Source of the DNA: Priapulus caudatus | Taxonomy: Eukaryota; Priapulida; Priapulimorpha; Priapulimorphida; Priapulidae | DNA: 54,963 nucleotides | Direction of reading: 5' to 3' | NCBI RefSeq assembly: GCF_000485595.1 | Contig: NW_014577893.1 | Coordinates: 6,393-61,355 of the forward strand | Part shown: piece after piece, positions 22,771 through 34,156 of the stretch | Numbering within the stretch: position 1 is the first letter of the stretch | Layout of the letters: each line of letters begins with the position of its first letter | Made by a program: the position numbers and the translations under genes | Notes under the pieces: generated by a model | What the model was told of the DNA's origin: nothing | The model's input: the letters and a program-made list of their open reading frames with translations, nothing else | The model's database searches: none

Positions 22771-24288
22771 CGGCAATAATAGGTGAAAGAGCGTAGAGAA
22801 GCATTAAGACTGGTAGTAAATAGATTCGTATGTATTTAGCATTATATTTTATTGAAACTGCCTGTGATTCATGCATGGCAGCTGAATTATGGCCTCAATT
22901 GGGACGGCCAATTGCTCAGAATTCCAACATTCCAATATTTTTGTCTAGAATGTATAACCATTGGGACAAATATGATAAAATACGTTTTGTATTCACAATT
23001 ATTAGAAAGACCATGTCAGCAATTACTGTGTTTGCAGAGTTTACCATCATTAAATGAAACTGTGGCAAAAGGTGATTATCGGATTTCCTCTGTGGTAGTA
23101 TGGGCATGTTACTAACTTTCATAGTTTCATAATTTTCATAGTTTCAAGGCCCATATACTCACTTGTTATATGCACAATATAATTTATACGTGTGTTATTG
23201 TGATTCGTTATAAACTAGTTACATTAGTTGCAGGGAAAAGACATATTTAACGTGTGCTGTGTCTCAAAATTGAACCAAAAATCTTTAGCTTTAGCAGTAG
23301 TTGGTATAGTGGTATTACAATGATGCTAGATCACGCCTAGCATTGACGGTAGATAATTAGGTTATACAAGTGGAATGCCATTTGTTTCAATGTGTATCCA
23401 CCCATGCAAATTTATATTCAGAGAGTTGAATTTGCAATGTTATAAAAGCCCGTACTGCCTCCTAGAAGAGTATATGTTTTCAAAATGGCTGGTTTGTAAA
23501 GACAAATAAAATTATTTTTACTGTTTTGTCTATAAATAATTTTATTGTCACAATATTATTGTAGTTAATTACAATAAATGCATATATTCTCTCTAGGAAA
23601 AACAAACAATAGGTAAGAACAATTTAACCCTAATTTTACCTGTCGGTGGTCATTGCCTACTTTTTTTTATTTACATTACACCATATGTGAAATTTTGATA
23701 TCAATACAGTTGCATCTATTGATATTAGTATACTAACAAAATAATCGAGTTAATGCAAGTCACATCCAACGAGACAATCTCATTCCTAGGCCAGCACTTG
23801 TCAGATCTTTGTGGGCCAAGCACTAGACAGTGTAATCAAATGAAGTGCACAAACAGCCACTTGAGAAGCCAGCCATGCGATTTACTTGTATGGTTGACAT
23901 AAAAATCCATACGAAAACTAGTAATTTTCATACAGCCTATATTTTGCAAACGTTTCTACTTTCTATTGCCGTTCTATGTGAAATATTTATTACATAAATT
24001 AGCCTTATGAGGTGCATACACATACTACAGTTGTATTATTCTGTACCGCCGCCAACCTACAAACCATCTAGAATTGCTCTCTAGAATGTTTATGGTTGAA
24101 CCCGCCATGTACACCGACAGATTGCAGATAGGATTGTCACAAAGTACTTCAGATAATTAATAAATTAATATCGAAGGCTGCACTTTCTTTAGCCATCGTT
24201 TCACCTTAGACAGGCACACTCGGGGAGCGATCACGATGCGAATGTGCTGTGACACGGGAAATCAAGTTGGCACAAGAATAATGACCCA
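22771..24288. other. AT-rich intergenic stretch between the two spliced genes
   Basis: Overlapping frames at 22830-23115 have no recognised domain and lie beside the repeat complex, so I do not call a gene. TTTATT near 23985 could be the reverse-strand AATAAA of the TMEM143-like gene. Confidence 0.4.
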
Positions 24289-24614
24289 TTACCACCAGCC
24301 GAAGCGCCGCTTCTTCTTATCGGTTTTCTTGTAATCTGCCTCGCTCTCCTCGTACTTTATGTCTCGCTCGTAACCTTCGACGATGTCAGATTCTTCGACC
24401 CTCTTGACGAGTGTCTGTGGCTGCTGAGGAAGGCTGCGCATGGCGACATCTAGTGGCACAACGTAGAGCAGGTCATCGTCGTCTGCCTGCCTCAGGAGGC
24501 AGAAACTTTGTAGCAGCTTGACGGACTCAAGTGAATCGAAAATCACACCAATGCCGGCGTTCTTTCTCACCCACTCCTCCACACGAGATTCCAAAACGCC
24601 CGCAGGGATCCCGC
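24289..24614 (-). CDS. TMEM143: TMEM143-like last exon
   Basis: Acceptor TCACTTGCAG. Encodes GIPAGVLESRVEEWVRKNAG then IGVIFDSLESVKLL, matching SEVENWLLAQSGCEVTF of human TMEM143. It ends in a lysine-rich tail finishing RFGWW. Confidence 0.85.
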
Positions 24615-27491
24615 CTGCAAGTGACCGAGTAAACAACGGTAAAGATTCAGGAGTCTGTTTCTGTTATGAAACAAAAGTATCTTAGAAGACAGGTTAGATA
24701 AAATGTTTAGCTATACCTAAAACCTAAAACTTCCTTCCACAATTGATTTTGGGTCGAAAACCCAAGTAAATTTGGCTATAAACACAACAAAATACAACAA
24801 CAGGTTTCGAGACCATTGACGGCATAACTGATTAAAAATTAGGTGGTAGATATTTTAGAAAGCTAAACAACAGTTTGTGGAAATAGATCCTATTGGAAAG
24901 CACAGTAGGCCTTTTAAAGTTATCAATACACTATATGTCCCTGTAAAGTCTGCTCTTCCCAGTGTCCGTGAATTCATTTCTAATGCACACATTACTTTAA
25001 CAGTATCATAAAAATCACATGTTAAGAAATCTGGAAAGAAGCAGTGCTAGTTGTCACATAGAGAGTAGATATAAATTCCAGATCTTAGGGTGTGTTTGTT
25101 TGGGCAGATCATATGATCCGGATCACAAATTGCTGACCCTGCTGGTGAGGTGGATTGGAAGTGGATATCCAATATGGTGGCGTGCAACTCAATCACTGTT
25201 TGTTGTTAGTTGTGATAGGTTACAGAGACAGGTGATGCATTGGAGGTGAATTTGCATTTGTTTGGACAGATAAGGATCAAGGGGTCCGTCTCAAACAATC
25301 AGGCCCTTATATTCACGCGCTGCACAATGTGCAGACGTTTAACTACCATAGTCTCCAGCAGGTGGCACTGCACTCTGTGCAGCTGATGGCGGTCGTTGTT
25401 TCAGCAAGAACGCGTAGCACAGAAGGGCTTCTTTGAAGGTCTCATCTTCTGCTCTGTCCACCAGCAGTGTTAGAAGACTACGGTTGTTTGCTGAATAACG
25501 AGATGAAATTACAATAGTTAATAAAGTGCATAAAAAGACAAGAAAGCACATTAGCATAAGACACCAAGATTAACAAATTTAATTGATAACTAACTTAAAT
25601 AATAATACTTATCATTTAAATTAATTACTCTTGGTAGATTTTGAAGTAGCTCAGTACGCCACCTGAGCCAATTGTGATCTTGCAATACATGATCGTTTCT
25701 TGTAGCCACTCGCAACATTTATACCTACACTCATAAATGTACACCGCCGGAATTTTGTGCCAAACAGTGGGGCACTGTAGCATGTAATTCAGTAAAAAAA
25801 TTAAGTTGCTTGTCAAAATAGCTACCCCAGAACTGCAGGCTCAATGTTAATTTATACAACACTCATGGTTGCAACTGCTGCCACTAACACCACTGCGAGA
25901 ACGTATTCTGCCAATTTACATGTGCTTTTACCTATGTTCTTGAAGTATAGCATTCTAGAGAGGTCTACAAGGTAAGCACTGTGGCGATTCTTGTACACAG
26001 TCCACGATCTGACGGCTCCAAGACCGAACACTACAGCCATGATCAGAGTCCACTCGATCTGCGGTCATGTTAAACATCTCACAATTTCTACACTCTAAAC
26101 AGTTATACCATTTTGATTCTAGAAGAATGACATTGTTTGCATGTAAGGAATAGAAATATGTTTGCCTAAACGTTAGTTAGGTCCAAATCCTTCAGGGGCG
26201 GATGGCAGCAGATCCATAGATTTTGGAGAAAAATAAAAAAAATCCTAATAAATGTAAAGAACCTTAAAATACACATACAAATTAATAAAACACAATTATC
26301 ACTTCAGCCCAATTTAGCTCTACACGCGGTTCATTTTAGGAGAAATAATTTCCTTGTCATTACTCAGCTCAGTCGAGAAATTTTGCACCGCCTTCAGAAT
26401 TTGCTCAGGTTACAGCACCAAATAAAGCACGATCATTACCGTTACGCATGTCATCAGTAATTAAATTCTATCCTCGTTAGCGCAAACGGCCGAACGATAT
26501 ACCGAGGCCGTGCGCCGACCAATCGAGCGCGGCTGTTTAGCATACATACCTGATAATGTGCGAGCCACGTGATGAGCTTTGCGAACACGCCGAGCGCGCT
26601 GCAGCCAAGCATCGTGTACAGCAGTGTGCGGTCAAAGTTGCTCATCTTCACCTGACCGTCGGGCAGCAGCTGCTCGAGCGCGTTGCACGGAATCTCCTTG
26701 AACGCCTTCAGCATCAGCTTGTCGTCCGTCTTCAGACGCGTCGCCGCGACGACGCGCTTGTAGTAGTCGATGTTCGGTGGCGCCCTCGTGCGGCGGAGGA
26801 ACCTCTGCGCGAGTCGCTGCAGGCGCGTCACCTCCAGCTTCGGCGTCTCTTTTCCCAGCGCCCAGAATTTCATGACGTCGTATCGGTCGGTGTTGACGCT
26901 CACCTGGAAAACGGGATCTTGAAATTGCCACGTGAATAAATGCCAAATGAAATGATAATGACACACACGCGCGCGCGCACCCGGCCACACGCACGTACGC
27001 ACGCACGCACGCACACACACGCACACGTTCACGCACACACGTACACACAAACACGCACACGTCCTCGCCCACACAAGCACACGTTCACACACCATTTTCG
27101 TTTACTGTAAATACATCCTCAACTAAAAGTAAGAGATAAATGGTTAAACGGCCCATCCTCAATCAGACCTCACCTTTAACCGTCTGGAGGACGGGTAATA
27201 GCTAGTATATATAATATATATTATATATATATATATAATATATATATATATATATGTACAACACCTAAAGCTTCCTCCTCGGCATGCGCTTATCCGTGAC
27301 GCCCTCTCGTCGCGACACATGCTCGTCCAGCGTACGGCTGACTAGTGTCGCCGGCAGCTCGTGAAGTTCGCCTTGTCCATGACGACGGCAAGCTTCTGTA
27401 GCAACCAGAACTCGGTGTCGAAGCGCTGGGCGGCGGTTCAGCTTCGGCTGCCGACGGTGTCCTTGTCTGGATTGATCGGGTCGAACAACGT
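24289..27491 (-). CDS. TMEM143: TMEM143 homologue, 5' incomplete
   Basis: Supported exons from the 5' side: 27491 to about 27267 (damaged), 26903-26550, 26058-25932, 25490-25347, 24614-24289. The last four sum to 951 bases with all phases fitting, about 316 residues plus stop. Family blocks seen: DPINPD, VNTDRY and KFWALG, YYKRVVAATR and LKAFKEIP then LEQLLPDGQV, RMLYFKNI, RAEDETFKEALL and ESRVEEWV. TMEM143 is a mitochondrial membrane protein of the DUF3754 family with unknown biochemical role. Two membrane segments are visible, one ending exon 26903-26550 and one in the next exon. N-terminal exons were not found upstream and may lie beyond the GA tract or be too altered to recognise. Confidence 0.85.
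25347..25490 (-). CDS. TMEM143: TMEM143-like exon
   Basis: Acceptor CGTTATTCAG, donor G|GTAGTT. Encodes NNRSLLTLLVDRAEDETFKE then ALLCYAFLL, matching NNSELLSAL and DEHTKEALLAHSFL. Phase 1 at both ends. Confidence 0.85.
25932..26058 (-). CDS. TMEM143: TMEM143-like exon (second membrane segment)
   Basis: Acceptor ACCGCAG, donor ATAG|GTAAAA. Encodes IEWTLIMAVVFGLGAVRSWT then DLSRMLYFKNI. The hydrophobic start fits a membrane helix; MLYF corresponds to MLYY in human. Confidence 0.85.
26550..26903 (-). CDS. TMEM143: TMEM143-like exon (DUF3754 core, first membrane segment)
   Basis: Acceptor CGTTTTCCAG, donor CAG|GTATGT; 118 codons in phase 0. Contains SVNTDRYDVMKFWALG, DYYKRVVAATRLKTDDKLML and a membrane helix around LLYTMLGCSALGVFAKLITW. 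GC-rich, unlike the flanking introns. Confidence 0.9.
26960..27090. repeat. (CACG)n / (CA)n microsatellite in an intron
   Basis: Alternating CA with CG and GT changes, between two TMEM143-like exons. Cys-Val reading frames through it are artefacts. Confidence 0.85.
27107..27255. repeat. Dispersed repeat R27 plus (TA)n
   Basis: TGTAAATACATCCTCAACTA followed by AAACGGCCCATCC and a TA microsatellite. The same block recurs at 31797-31945, and its first ~28 bases at 43433. Confidence 0.75.
27267..27491 (-). CDS. TMEM143: TMEM143-like exon with frame breaks
   Basis: After acceptor TGTCTTGCAG the frame reads TLFDPINPDKDTVGSRS, then a TGA, then TAAQRFDTEFWLLQKLAVVM and DKANF. A one-base shift is needed before LPATLVSRTLDEHVSREGV-type sequence (actual run SRREGV). 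Human TMEM143 has DPINPDRETL and a QANF block in the same order. The duplicate at 31950-32148 has different bases at both break points, so these look like consensus errors rather than a dead gene. The 3' boundary is uncertain. Confidence 0.65.
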
Positions 27492-27504
27492 CTGCAAGAC
27501 ACAT

Positions 27505-28249
27505 GTATGTAGGGTCAACTAACGTTGAAGAAAGAGAAAGAAGAAGAAAAGAAGAAGGCTACGAAAAGAGATGTGTAGCGGTATGGGCGTGAGAGAGATC
27601 CAGAGAAGAAATACTTGCTGATATATGAGGTCAGATTTTAATGCGATAAGAAGGCGTTTGAAAAAAGATGTGTGATCGAGTCCGTCTAACGTACTGCTGG
27701 ACGTAATAATTTAGGAGCAGCGAAAACGAGTTTTCGTGGACTAGCATTTCAAACAATATACATTATTCTATAAAATGCCGAGCAAGTTGCAAAATGATTA
27801 TTCTATACCTCTCCTCCTCCACATTTGCAAGTTTTTAGATTTACCAACGCCGAAAAAGTTATTATTGTGATGATACGGTTATTACGTTATATTTACTACG
27901 AATTACGATTACGAATTACTAGATTTGCAGGTCGAAAATGCGGCCAGAGATTTTAGCATTGGTGAAAGCATGGTATGCAAGCAGTAAGCAGACATACAAA
28001 GAATGTTGGAAAGGTGGATTATGATATTAGAAATTACAAGACATTAAAAATCACAGGAAATGGCACGAAACTTCATGGTGGGAAGGATACAGTAGTTCCG
28101 TAACGCATGCAGTGAGTAACAGGAGTACTGTCGCAGGTGCATGGTGATCTGAGAGGCGTGCGCGTAATTCCCGCGTGGCTATTAAGCGGCGTCAATTCCC
28201 CGCGTCTAAACGCATCACCGCGTGCGTCATCGCGGCATATAACGAGCGA
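27505..28249. other. Region upstream of the damaged TMEM143-like exon
   Basis: No further exon could be recognised. Low-complexity AAGAAG near 27538-27557, otherwise unremarkable. Confidence 0.4.
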
Positions 28250-28252
28250 GCG

Positions 28253-28320
<68 letters not shown>

Positions 28321-28862
28321 GAGAGAGAGAGAGAAGCAGAGAGAGAGAGAGAGAGAGAGAAGAGAGAAGAGAGAGAGATAGAGAGAGGGAGAAAGAGAGA
28401 GAGAGGGAGAGGGGAAGAGAGAGCGACAAAGGCGGGATGAGAGAGGGGAGAGGGGGAGGGGTGGACGAGAGAGTGAAAGAGAGAGCGCGAGCGAGAAATA
28501 GAGAGTACGCAAGCGAAAGAGAGAGACAGAGAGAGTGTGTGTGAGAGAGAGGAGAGAGAGCGCGCGCGGCGAGAAAGAGAGTGCGGGTCGAGCGAGAGAG
28601 AGAAAGAGAGAGGGGGGGGGAAGGGAGAGTGACAAAGGCGGAATGAGAGAAGGGGAGAGGAGGAGCGGTGGACGAAGAGCGGTGAGAGAGAGTGCACGAG
28701 CGGAGAGAGAGAGGAGAGAGCGGTGCGCGTTGAGCGGAGAGAGAGAGAGATGAGGGCATAAAGGGAGAGAGAGCAAAATGGCGGGATGAGAAGGGGAGAT
28801 GGGTAGACGGTGGACGAGAGAGTGAGAGAGAGAGCGCGAGCGAGAGAAAGAGAGAGTGCGCG

Positions 28863-28906
<44 letters not shown>

Positions 28907-28940
28907 AGAGAGAGAGGAAAAAAGACAGAGAACAGAGAGA

Positions 28941-29026
<86 letters not shown>

Positions 29027-29046
29027 GAGAGAGAGAGAGAGGAGCG

Positions 29047-29118
<72 letters not shown>

Positions 29119-29340
29119 AGAGAGAGAGAGAGAGAGAGCGAGCGAAAGAGAGTGTGAGAGAGAGACAGCGAGAGAGGGCGAGAGAGGAGGCGTGGCGACG
29201 ATGATAGGTGAAAGAGAGGAGCTGATATGACGAAGGATAGTCGGAAGAGGAGGGAAAGAGAGAAGAGACGAGAAGAGAGAGAGATGAGAGAGATAGAGAG
29301 AGAGCGGCGAGACGGCGACAGGAGAGAAAGAGATCGAGGT
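28250..29340 (+). repeat. (GA)n polypurine tract, about 1.1 kb
   Basis: Almost pure GA with short GCGAGCGA and GGAGG interruptions. The opposite strand gives a 448-codon Ser/Leu frame that is wholly compositional and should not be annotated as protein. Confidence 0.95.
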
Positions 29341-30060
29341 AGTTAGAATAATTAAGAAAGCGCTGTCGTGCGGCAATTACAGCGTCCAAATGAGCCGTGA
29401 TTGCGGCAGCATCCGTCACGGTAGGATCTAGGCGGTGTTGATTTTTGCGCGAGCGTCGCGCGAATGTGTCTTCGTTAGACCATTAGCTGACTAATTAGGT
29501 TCCCTTACGCATCGTATTGTGTCACTAATGGCGCGCGAATAAGGTTTCGCGCGCAAACGTCTGCGTAATGGAATAGGCCCGCTTAGAGAGACAGGTGATC
29601 AGGAAACAGGAACCGCCACGGCGGGAGAAAGCACTGGGAGGGGGTCAGGAGTGCAGCCGGAGGAGANNNNNNNNNNNACACACACACACACACACACACA
29701 CGCACGCACGCACGCCAGCACGCACGCGCACTTGGCGCCGCGCACACACGTCCTCGCACACGTTCATACACACACACACGCACACGCCCTCGTACACTAC
29801 ACACGTACACGACGACGCACGCACACACGCGCTGATCGGGTGGCAACGAGGTTAAGAGTGGCCTGGTTCTGGCAAACAGACCTTGTGGTTGATTCTGTGT
29901 AATAAGTAGGATAAGTTTGGAGGCCACTGACAATGACGACAATAGTATGTAGGGCGTGTTAGGCCACGGTTAGTCGCAGCACACCCAGCAGGAACTGCTA
30001 ACCGTTCACGCAAGCATCTCTGCTCTACATAGAGAGCTCTACGCTCTGCACTCCAAATTC
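29341..30060. other. Non-coding stretch with a gap and CA repeat
   Basis: Contains the N run at 29667-29677 followed by a (CA)n/(CACG)n microsatellite to about 29830. No gene seen. Confidence 0.5.
29667..29677. other. Assembly gap (11 N)
   Basis: Eleven N at the edge of a CA microsatellite. Confidence 1.
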
Positions 30061-30185
30061 CGCATGCGCACACACGCACACACCAAAGCCATTGCGGCTG
30101 CGGTGTTATACAAACAACCAAGCACTGCCTCGAAGCTGGTCAGAGCGAAAATTGAAGCAAACCCAACGAGGAGACGGGCCTGCAG

Positions 30186-30190
30186 TTGTA

Positions 30191-30243
<53 letters not shown>

Positions 30244-30430
30244 TATGCGTGTGTGGTGTGTGCGTGCGTGCGTGCGTGGCGTGCGGTGTGCTGTGTGTGT
30301 GTGTGGGCGCGTCCGCGCCCCGTCCCGGTGCGCGGGGCCCGCCCGGCGCCTCAGCTGTGTGCCGTGTGTGTGATGCGTGTGCGTGTATTGTGTCGTCGCG
30401 CGCCCTGTGTGTGTGTTAAAATGTGGGTAT
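30186..30430 (+). repeat. (GT)n microsatellite with GTGCGT variants
   Basis: A pure (GT)n run of about 50 bases followed by imperfect GTGCG units. Corresponds to 42865-43120 in the other copy of this block. Confidence 0.9.
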
Positions 30431-30469
30431 GTCGTGGCGTGGGGCGTGCCGAGTCGGACCCGTGATTGT

Positions 30470-31800
30470 GGCGTGCGCAATGCCCGTATGTGTGTGAATA
30501 CGGTCACACTTGTCGTGCGTGCTGCTCGCGCGCAATAATTTGACAACGGGAGGTGTACCGTGCCGCGCTTACCGGTACCAATGCTCTGAACATTTTTAGA
30601 CGCGTTCGCGATTGTTAAGAGCACCACACCACGCCGCACTATATAATACATAACCTTTATTTGAAATTGTCAGTTAAACCTCCCTTAGATTGTGTTTTCT
30701 CGAGCGGCCCTTGGTGTGGCTCGGTAGCCGACGCGGCCGCTCTAGTCGGTGATGACTGTGAGATGTAGATTAAAATCAGGGAGCGTATAATGACAAATTT
30801 CATTATACGCTCCTGATTGACCATGCGCATAATACATAAGCAAGTTTAATGTAGGTGCGAGCGTTTTCACCTCCGCGCATAGGCAAGCCCACACTAAACG
30901 CGACCCGCCGGCGCTCCTCGCCCCTACGGCGTACGAAAACGCGGCCTCCCTTTGGGACGCGCGACGCCCGGCGACAGACGGCGCGGGGGCGACGGCGCGA
31001 GCAGGGACCTTCGCTCGACATCATACACAGATTGGCATCTTGCGGCCGGAGGTGTATAGAACGAGCGGCCAATCAGCTGGCCGGCGCACAGCTGTGGAGC
31101 CGAAAATTTAAGACAACCCCAACGAGAGGCAGCTGCAGTTGTATGTGTGTGCGTGTGGTGGTGTTGCTGCGTGTGTGCGTGCTGCGTGTGCGTGTGCGCG
31201 CCTGCGTGTCGTAGTGTTATGTAATGTTGTATGGTATGTATGTATGTATGTATGTATGAGATGGGTCGTTGTGGGGCCGTGTGCATGGCTTGCGTACTGT
31301 GTGTTGCGGCGGCCGTGTGGTGTGCGTCCTGCTGTGCGTTGGGTCACGTGTGATTGTCGCGTGCGCCGATGCCGGTGTATGTGTGGAATGCGGTGGTGTT
31401 CGGCGTGCGTGCGCGGCTGTCGTGTGTGATGTGCTGTGTGTTGCGCGCGTGGTTGTAAAATATTGACAATGAGAGGTGTACCCGCGTATGCCGCCGCCGT
31501 TTACTGACTGTCAAGAAAATATATCTTCCAAAACCTACTCAATGCTTTATTTTTTAAGCAATTTGACTTATTAATGATCGGTTTCTACCAGAATAAAATT
31601 TAAACAAAAGAATTAATATCTAAATAAGTGAAAATTGTACATGAAAAATCACCCCGATTTCAATTTTTTTTTGAAATAATTGTATGTAATTTTTAAGTAA
31701 CATTTCAGATTATATATATACCTTAATGCCAATTTTTTTAACAAATAATTGATTATGACTCGAGTCGTAAAATATCAGTATTTTTCGATTTTAGCTGTAA
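30470..31800 (+). repeat. Duplicated block G, copy 1
   Basis: Matches 42340-43440 in order: GTGTGAATACGGT, TTTGACAACGGGAGGTGTA, the palindrome, AACCCCAACGAGAG, then AAGAAAATATATCTTC and ATTTTTAAGTAACATTTCAG-type sequence. Copy 1 is about 20 percent longer, mostly through scattered one- to three-base insertions. No gene. Confidence 0.8.
30774..30818. repeat. Near-perfect palindrome, copy 1
   Basis: AATCAGGGAGCGTATAATGA then its mirror; differs from 42603-42648 by an extra G and one missing base. Likely two transposon ends head to head. Confidence 0.8.
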
Positions 31801-31945
31801 ATACATCCTCAACTAAAAGTAAGAGATAAATGGTTAAACGGCCCATCCCTCGAATCAGAACTCCACTCTAACCGTCTGAGAGGACGGGTAATAGCTAGTA
31901 TATATATATAATTATATATATATATATAATATATATATATGTACG
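31797..31945. repeat. Repeat R27, copy 2, plus (TA)n
   Basis: Same sequence as 27107-27255 with small insertions, leading into the TMEM143-like exon copy. Confidence 0.75.
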
Positions 31946-31949
31946 AACA

Positions 31950-32148
31950 CTAAACGCTGTCGCTCCTCGGCGATGCGCCTATACGTGACGCCCTCTCGAT
32001 CGCGACCTGCTCTGTCCAGGCGTACGCGACTAGTGTGCCGGCAGCGTCGTGGAAGTTCGCCTTGTCCATGACGACGCAAGCTTCTGTAGCAACCAGAACT
32101 CGACGTGTCGAGCTCGCTGGGGCGGTCAGCTCGCGGCTGCCGACACGC
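31950..32148 (-). pseudogene. Partial duplicate of a TMEM143-like exon
   Basis: The minus strand reads in pieces SRELT, EFWLLQKLAVVMDKANFH and TLV, corresponding to 27267-27460, with indels. The 5' part encoding DPINPD is missing and is replaced by a G-run at about 32151-32170. No other TMEM143 exon lies nearby. Either a true partial duplication or an assembly artefact. Confidence 0.6.
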
Positions 32149-32750
32149 AGCGGGGGAGGGGGGGGGGGTATCCGGTGATATAAGACTCATCACCTGATCG
32201 TACGTCACAGTATTCACCAGATCGTTGTTCGATAAGGAACATGTGACGTCACCTGGCATCGATATCCCGCGTAGTGTGTAGGTATCGCGTAAACCAAACA
32301 AGCGCTAATGGTTACTAATGGGCACATGTTATCTATCGCCATGTAAACATATACTTTTCAAATGTCCTACAGGATCAACAATTAACGTTCATTTTCGCCG
32401 CGCAAATGAATTACAATATTAAAAGAATATTCTGGAAACGAGACAAATTACGATTGCATTAGAATGTCAGATGAGAGGAAATTGTGTCATAGTGCACTTC
32501 AAATTTCTAATGGCATTAGTGAGTCACTAATTGACATGGGACGCATGTGATTACGTCAGAAAGTTGAAAATGCTGCCAAATTACATGCAAAATATATCTA
32601 AACAAACGTAGATCATGCTAATTACCCGGATAATGTACGAAATGGGTGCAACTATAAACTATGCATAATCACAAAAACCGTAAACAATATATTACGATAT
32701 AATTATATATGGTCTTTGGTTCAATGCAGGAAATCTGGCACCAGGTGGGG
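32149..32750. other. AT-rich sequence, no gene seen
   Basis: Starts with a G-run, then ordinary AT-rich sequence. Nothing supported. Confidence 0.45.
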
Positions 32751-32755
32751 CGACA

Positions 32756-32881
32756 GTAAACCGATACGAACATAGCCCACCCAGGAAGCCCTCTGATGTT
32801 CTTGGAGCGATACGACGAGTAAACCGATATGAACATAGCCCACCCAGAAAGCCGTCTGATGTTCTTAGAGCGATGCGACGA
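32756..32881. repeat. 62-bp tandem duplication
   Basis: Two adjacent units starting GTAAACCGATA and containing GAACATAGCCCACCCAG and CTGATGTTCTT; a handful of differences. In the reverse frame the units read SSYRSKNIRGLPGWAMF-like repeats, but there is no larger coding context. Confidence 0.85.
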
Positions 32882-32967
32882 GTAAACACGTGAATGAAAA
32901 ATTGACACTGAAAAACGATCAGGTCATGATGATCCACTGAAAATCCTCTTGTGTATGTATCACTTAA

Positions 32968-33110
32968 CGCAATGTTTAGTATAGTTTAGTATACGTTAGT
33001 ATAGTTAGTTAGTATAGTTAGTAGTATAGTTAGTATAGTTAGTAGGTAGTATAGTTAGTATAGTATAGTTAGTTAGTATATTTAGTATAGTTTAGTATAT
33101 GTTTAGTATA
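32968..33110 (+). repeat. TTAGTATAG minisatellite
   Basis: Units of about 9 bp built on TTAGTATAG with length variants. Confidence 0.85.
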
Positions 33111-33221
33111 ATACCGCTGCGTGCATTGAAACCGTAGGCGTATCGGTCGGATCAGCGAAGTGCGAAGGTGAAAATTGATTAAATAGTCCCTGCAGATATG
33201 TGGTGACTGTTAAATTTTAAC

Positions 33222-33442
33222 AGGGGGGCTTATGTCGGGCTTGCGAGCCGACTCGACTGAAAGCAACTGGCTGCAATTCACTGCGACTGCAGTGCTTAGG
33301 TCGGTCGACTGCGCCGCCACTAGTTGCTCGGAATAGAACAGTGGGCAACTGGACGCAACTAGTCGCTGCCGATCGCTTCCTGTTGCTCGAAATCCAGTTG
33401 CTTCCAGTCGAGTCGGCTCGCAAGCCCGACATAAGCCCCCCT
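33222..33442. mobile_element. Foldback/MITE element, 221 bp
   Basis: About 48-bp inverted ends: AGGGGGGCTTATGTCGGGCT then TGCGAGCCGACTCGACTG and AGCAACTGG, mirrored on the right with one or two changes. Mirrored short words (ACTAGTTG/CAACTAGT) continue inside. Non-coding. A frame spanning it is an artefact of the palindrome. Confidence 0.85.
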
Positions 33443-33522
33443 AGCCTATACTCCTGATTTTCCCGCCTGTGTTTTTGGCTAAGTCAATTCTTTGAACTAA
33501 CTTATGGCAACGAAGAAAAGTA

Positions 33523-33553
33523 TCTCTCTCTTTCTCTCTCTCTGTCTCCCTCT

Positions 33554-33632
<79 letters not shown>
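33523..33632. repeat. (TC)n followed by (TA)n
   Basis: A compound microsatellite. Confidence 0.95.
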
Positions 33633-33637
<5 letters not shown>

Positions 33638-33956
33638 TATTCTTGCTAAAAGTACTAAAAGTAGTGATAGGGGAAGACAAACTTGTGGGTGTTGAGTGGC
33701 AGAAAGGTGCAAGTATATAACCAATAAAAGAGTAGCACTGTGGCGAAAATTAAACAAATTCATTATAATAAATTTTTTCTATAAAATATATCAGGTATAC
33801 CTGCAAAAAGATCCCAGCGAAATGATTATGCGTTGAAAAAACATGCTTTGCTGTATTTTTTTTTGCTAATTTGCTAAGTGAAACAGCTAATCTTACACAC
33901 GAAACTTCGTTATACAAATATCAGGGTGCAAACCTTCTTTGAGATACAAAGGCAGA

Positions 33957-33964
33957 GATAGAGG

Positions 33965-34062
<98 letters not shown>

Positions 34063-34070
34063 CGAGTGAA
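33957..34070. repeat. (GA)n microsatellite
   Basis: GA run ending just before the G-run that marks the 5' boundary of the block shared with 20.75 kb. Confidence 0.95.
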
Positions 34071-34156
34071 AGTAAGATGGGGGGGGGGGGAGGGGCTCAA
34101 TGGACGGAAATAGAGGCCTCGTAATAGACTGGTTCAATTTTCCAAATTTTTTATTT

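Noticed and set aside
22830-23115. Two overlapping 75-87-codon plus-strand frames
   Set aside because: No recognised domain or splice context, AT-rich composition and a position beside the repeat complex.
23296-23345. tRNA-like A-box (TTGGTATAGTGGTATTA)
   Set aside because: No B-box and no acceptor-stem pairing follow within tRNA distance.
28073-29419. 448-codon Ser/Leu-rich reading frame on the minus strand
   Set aside because: It is the complement of the GA tract; composition alone keeps it open and there is no domain.
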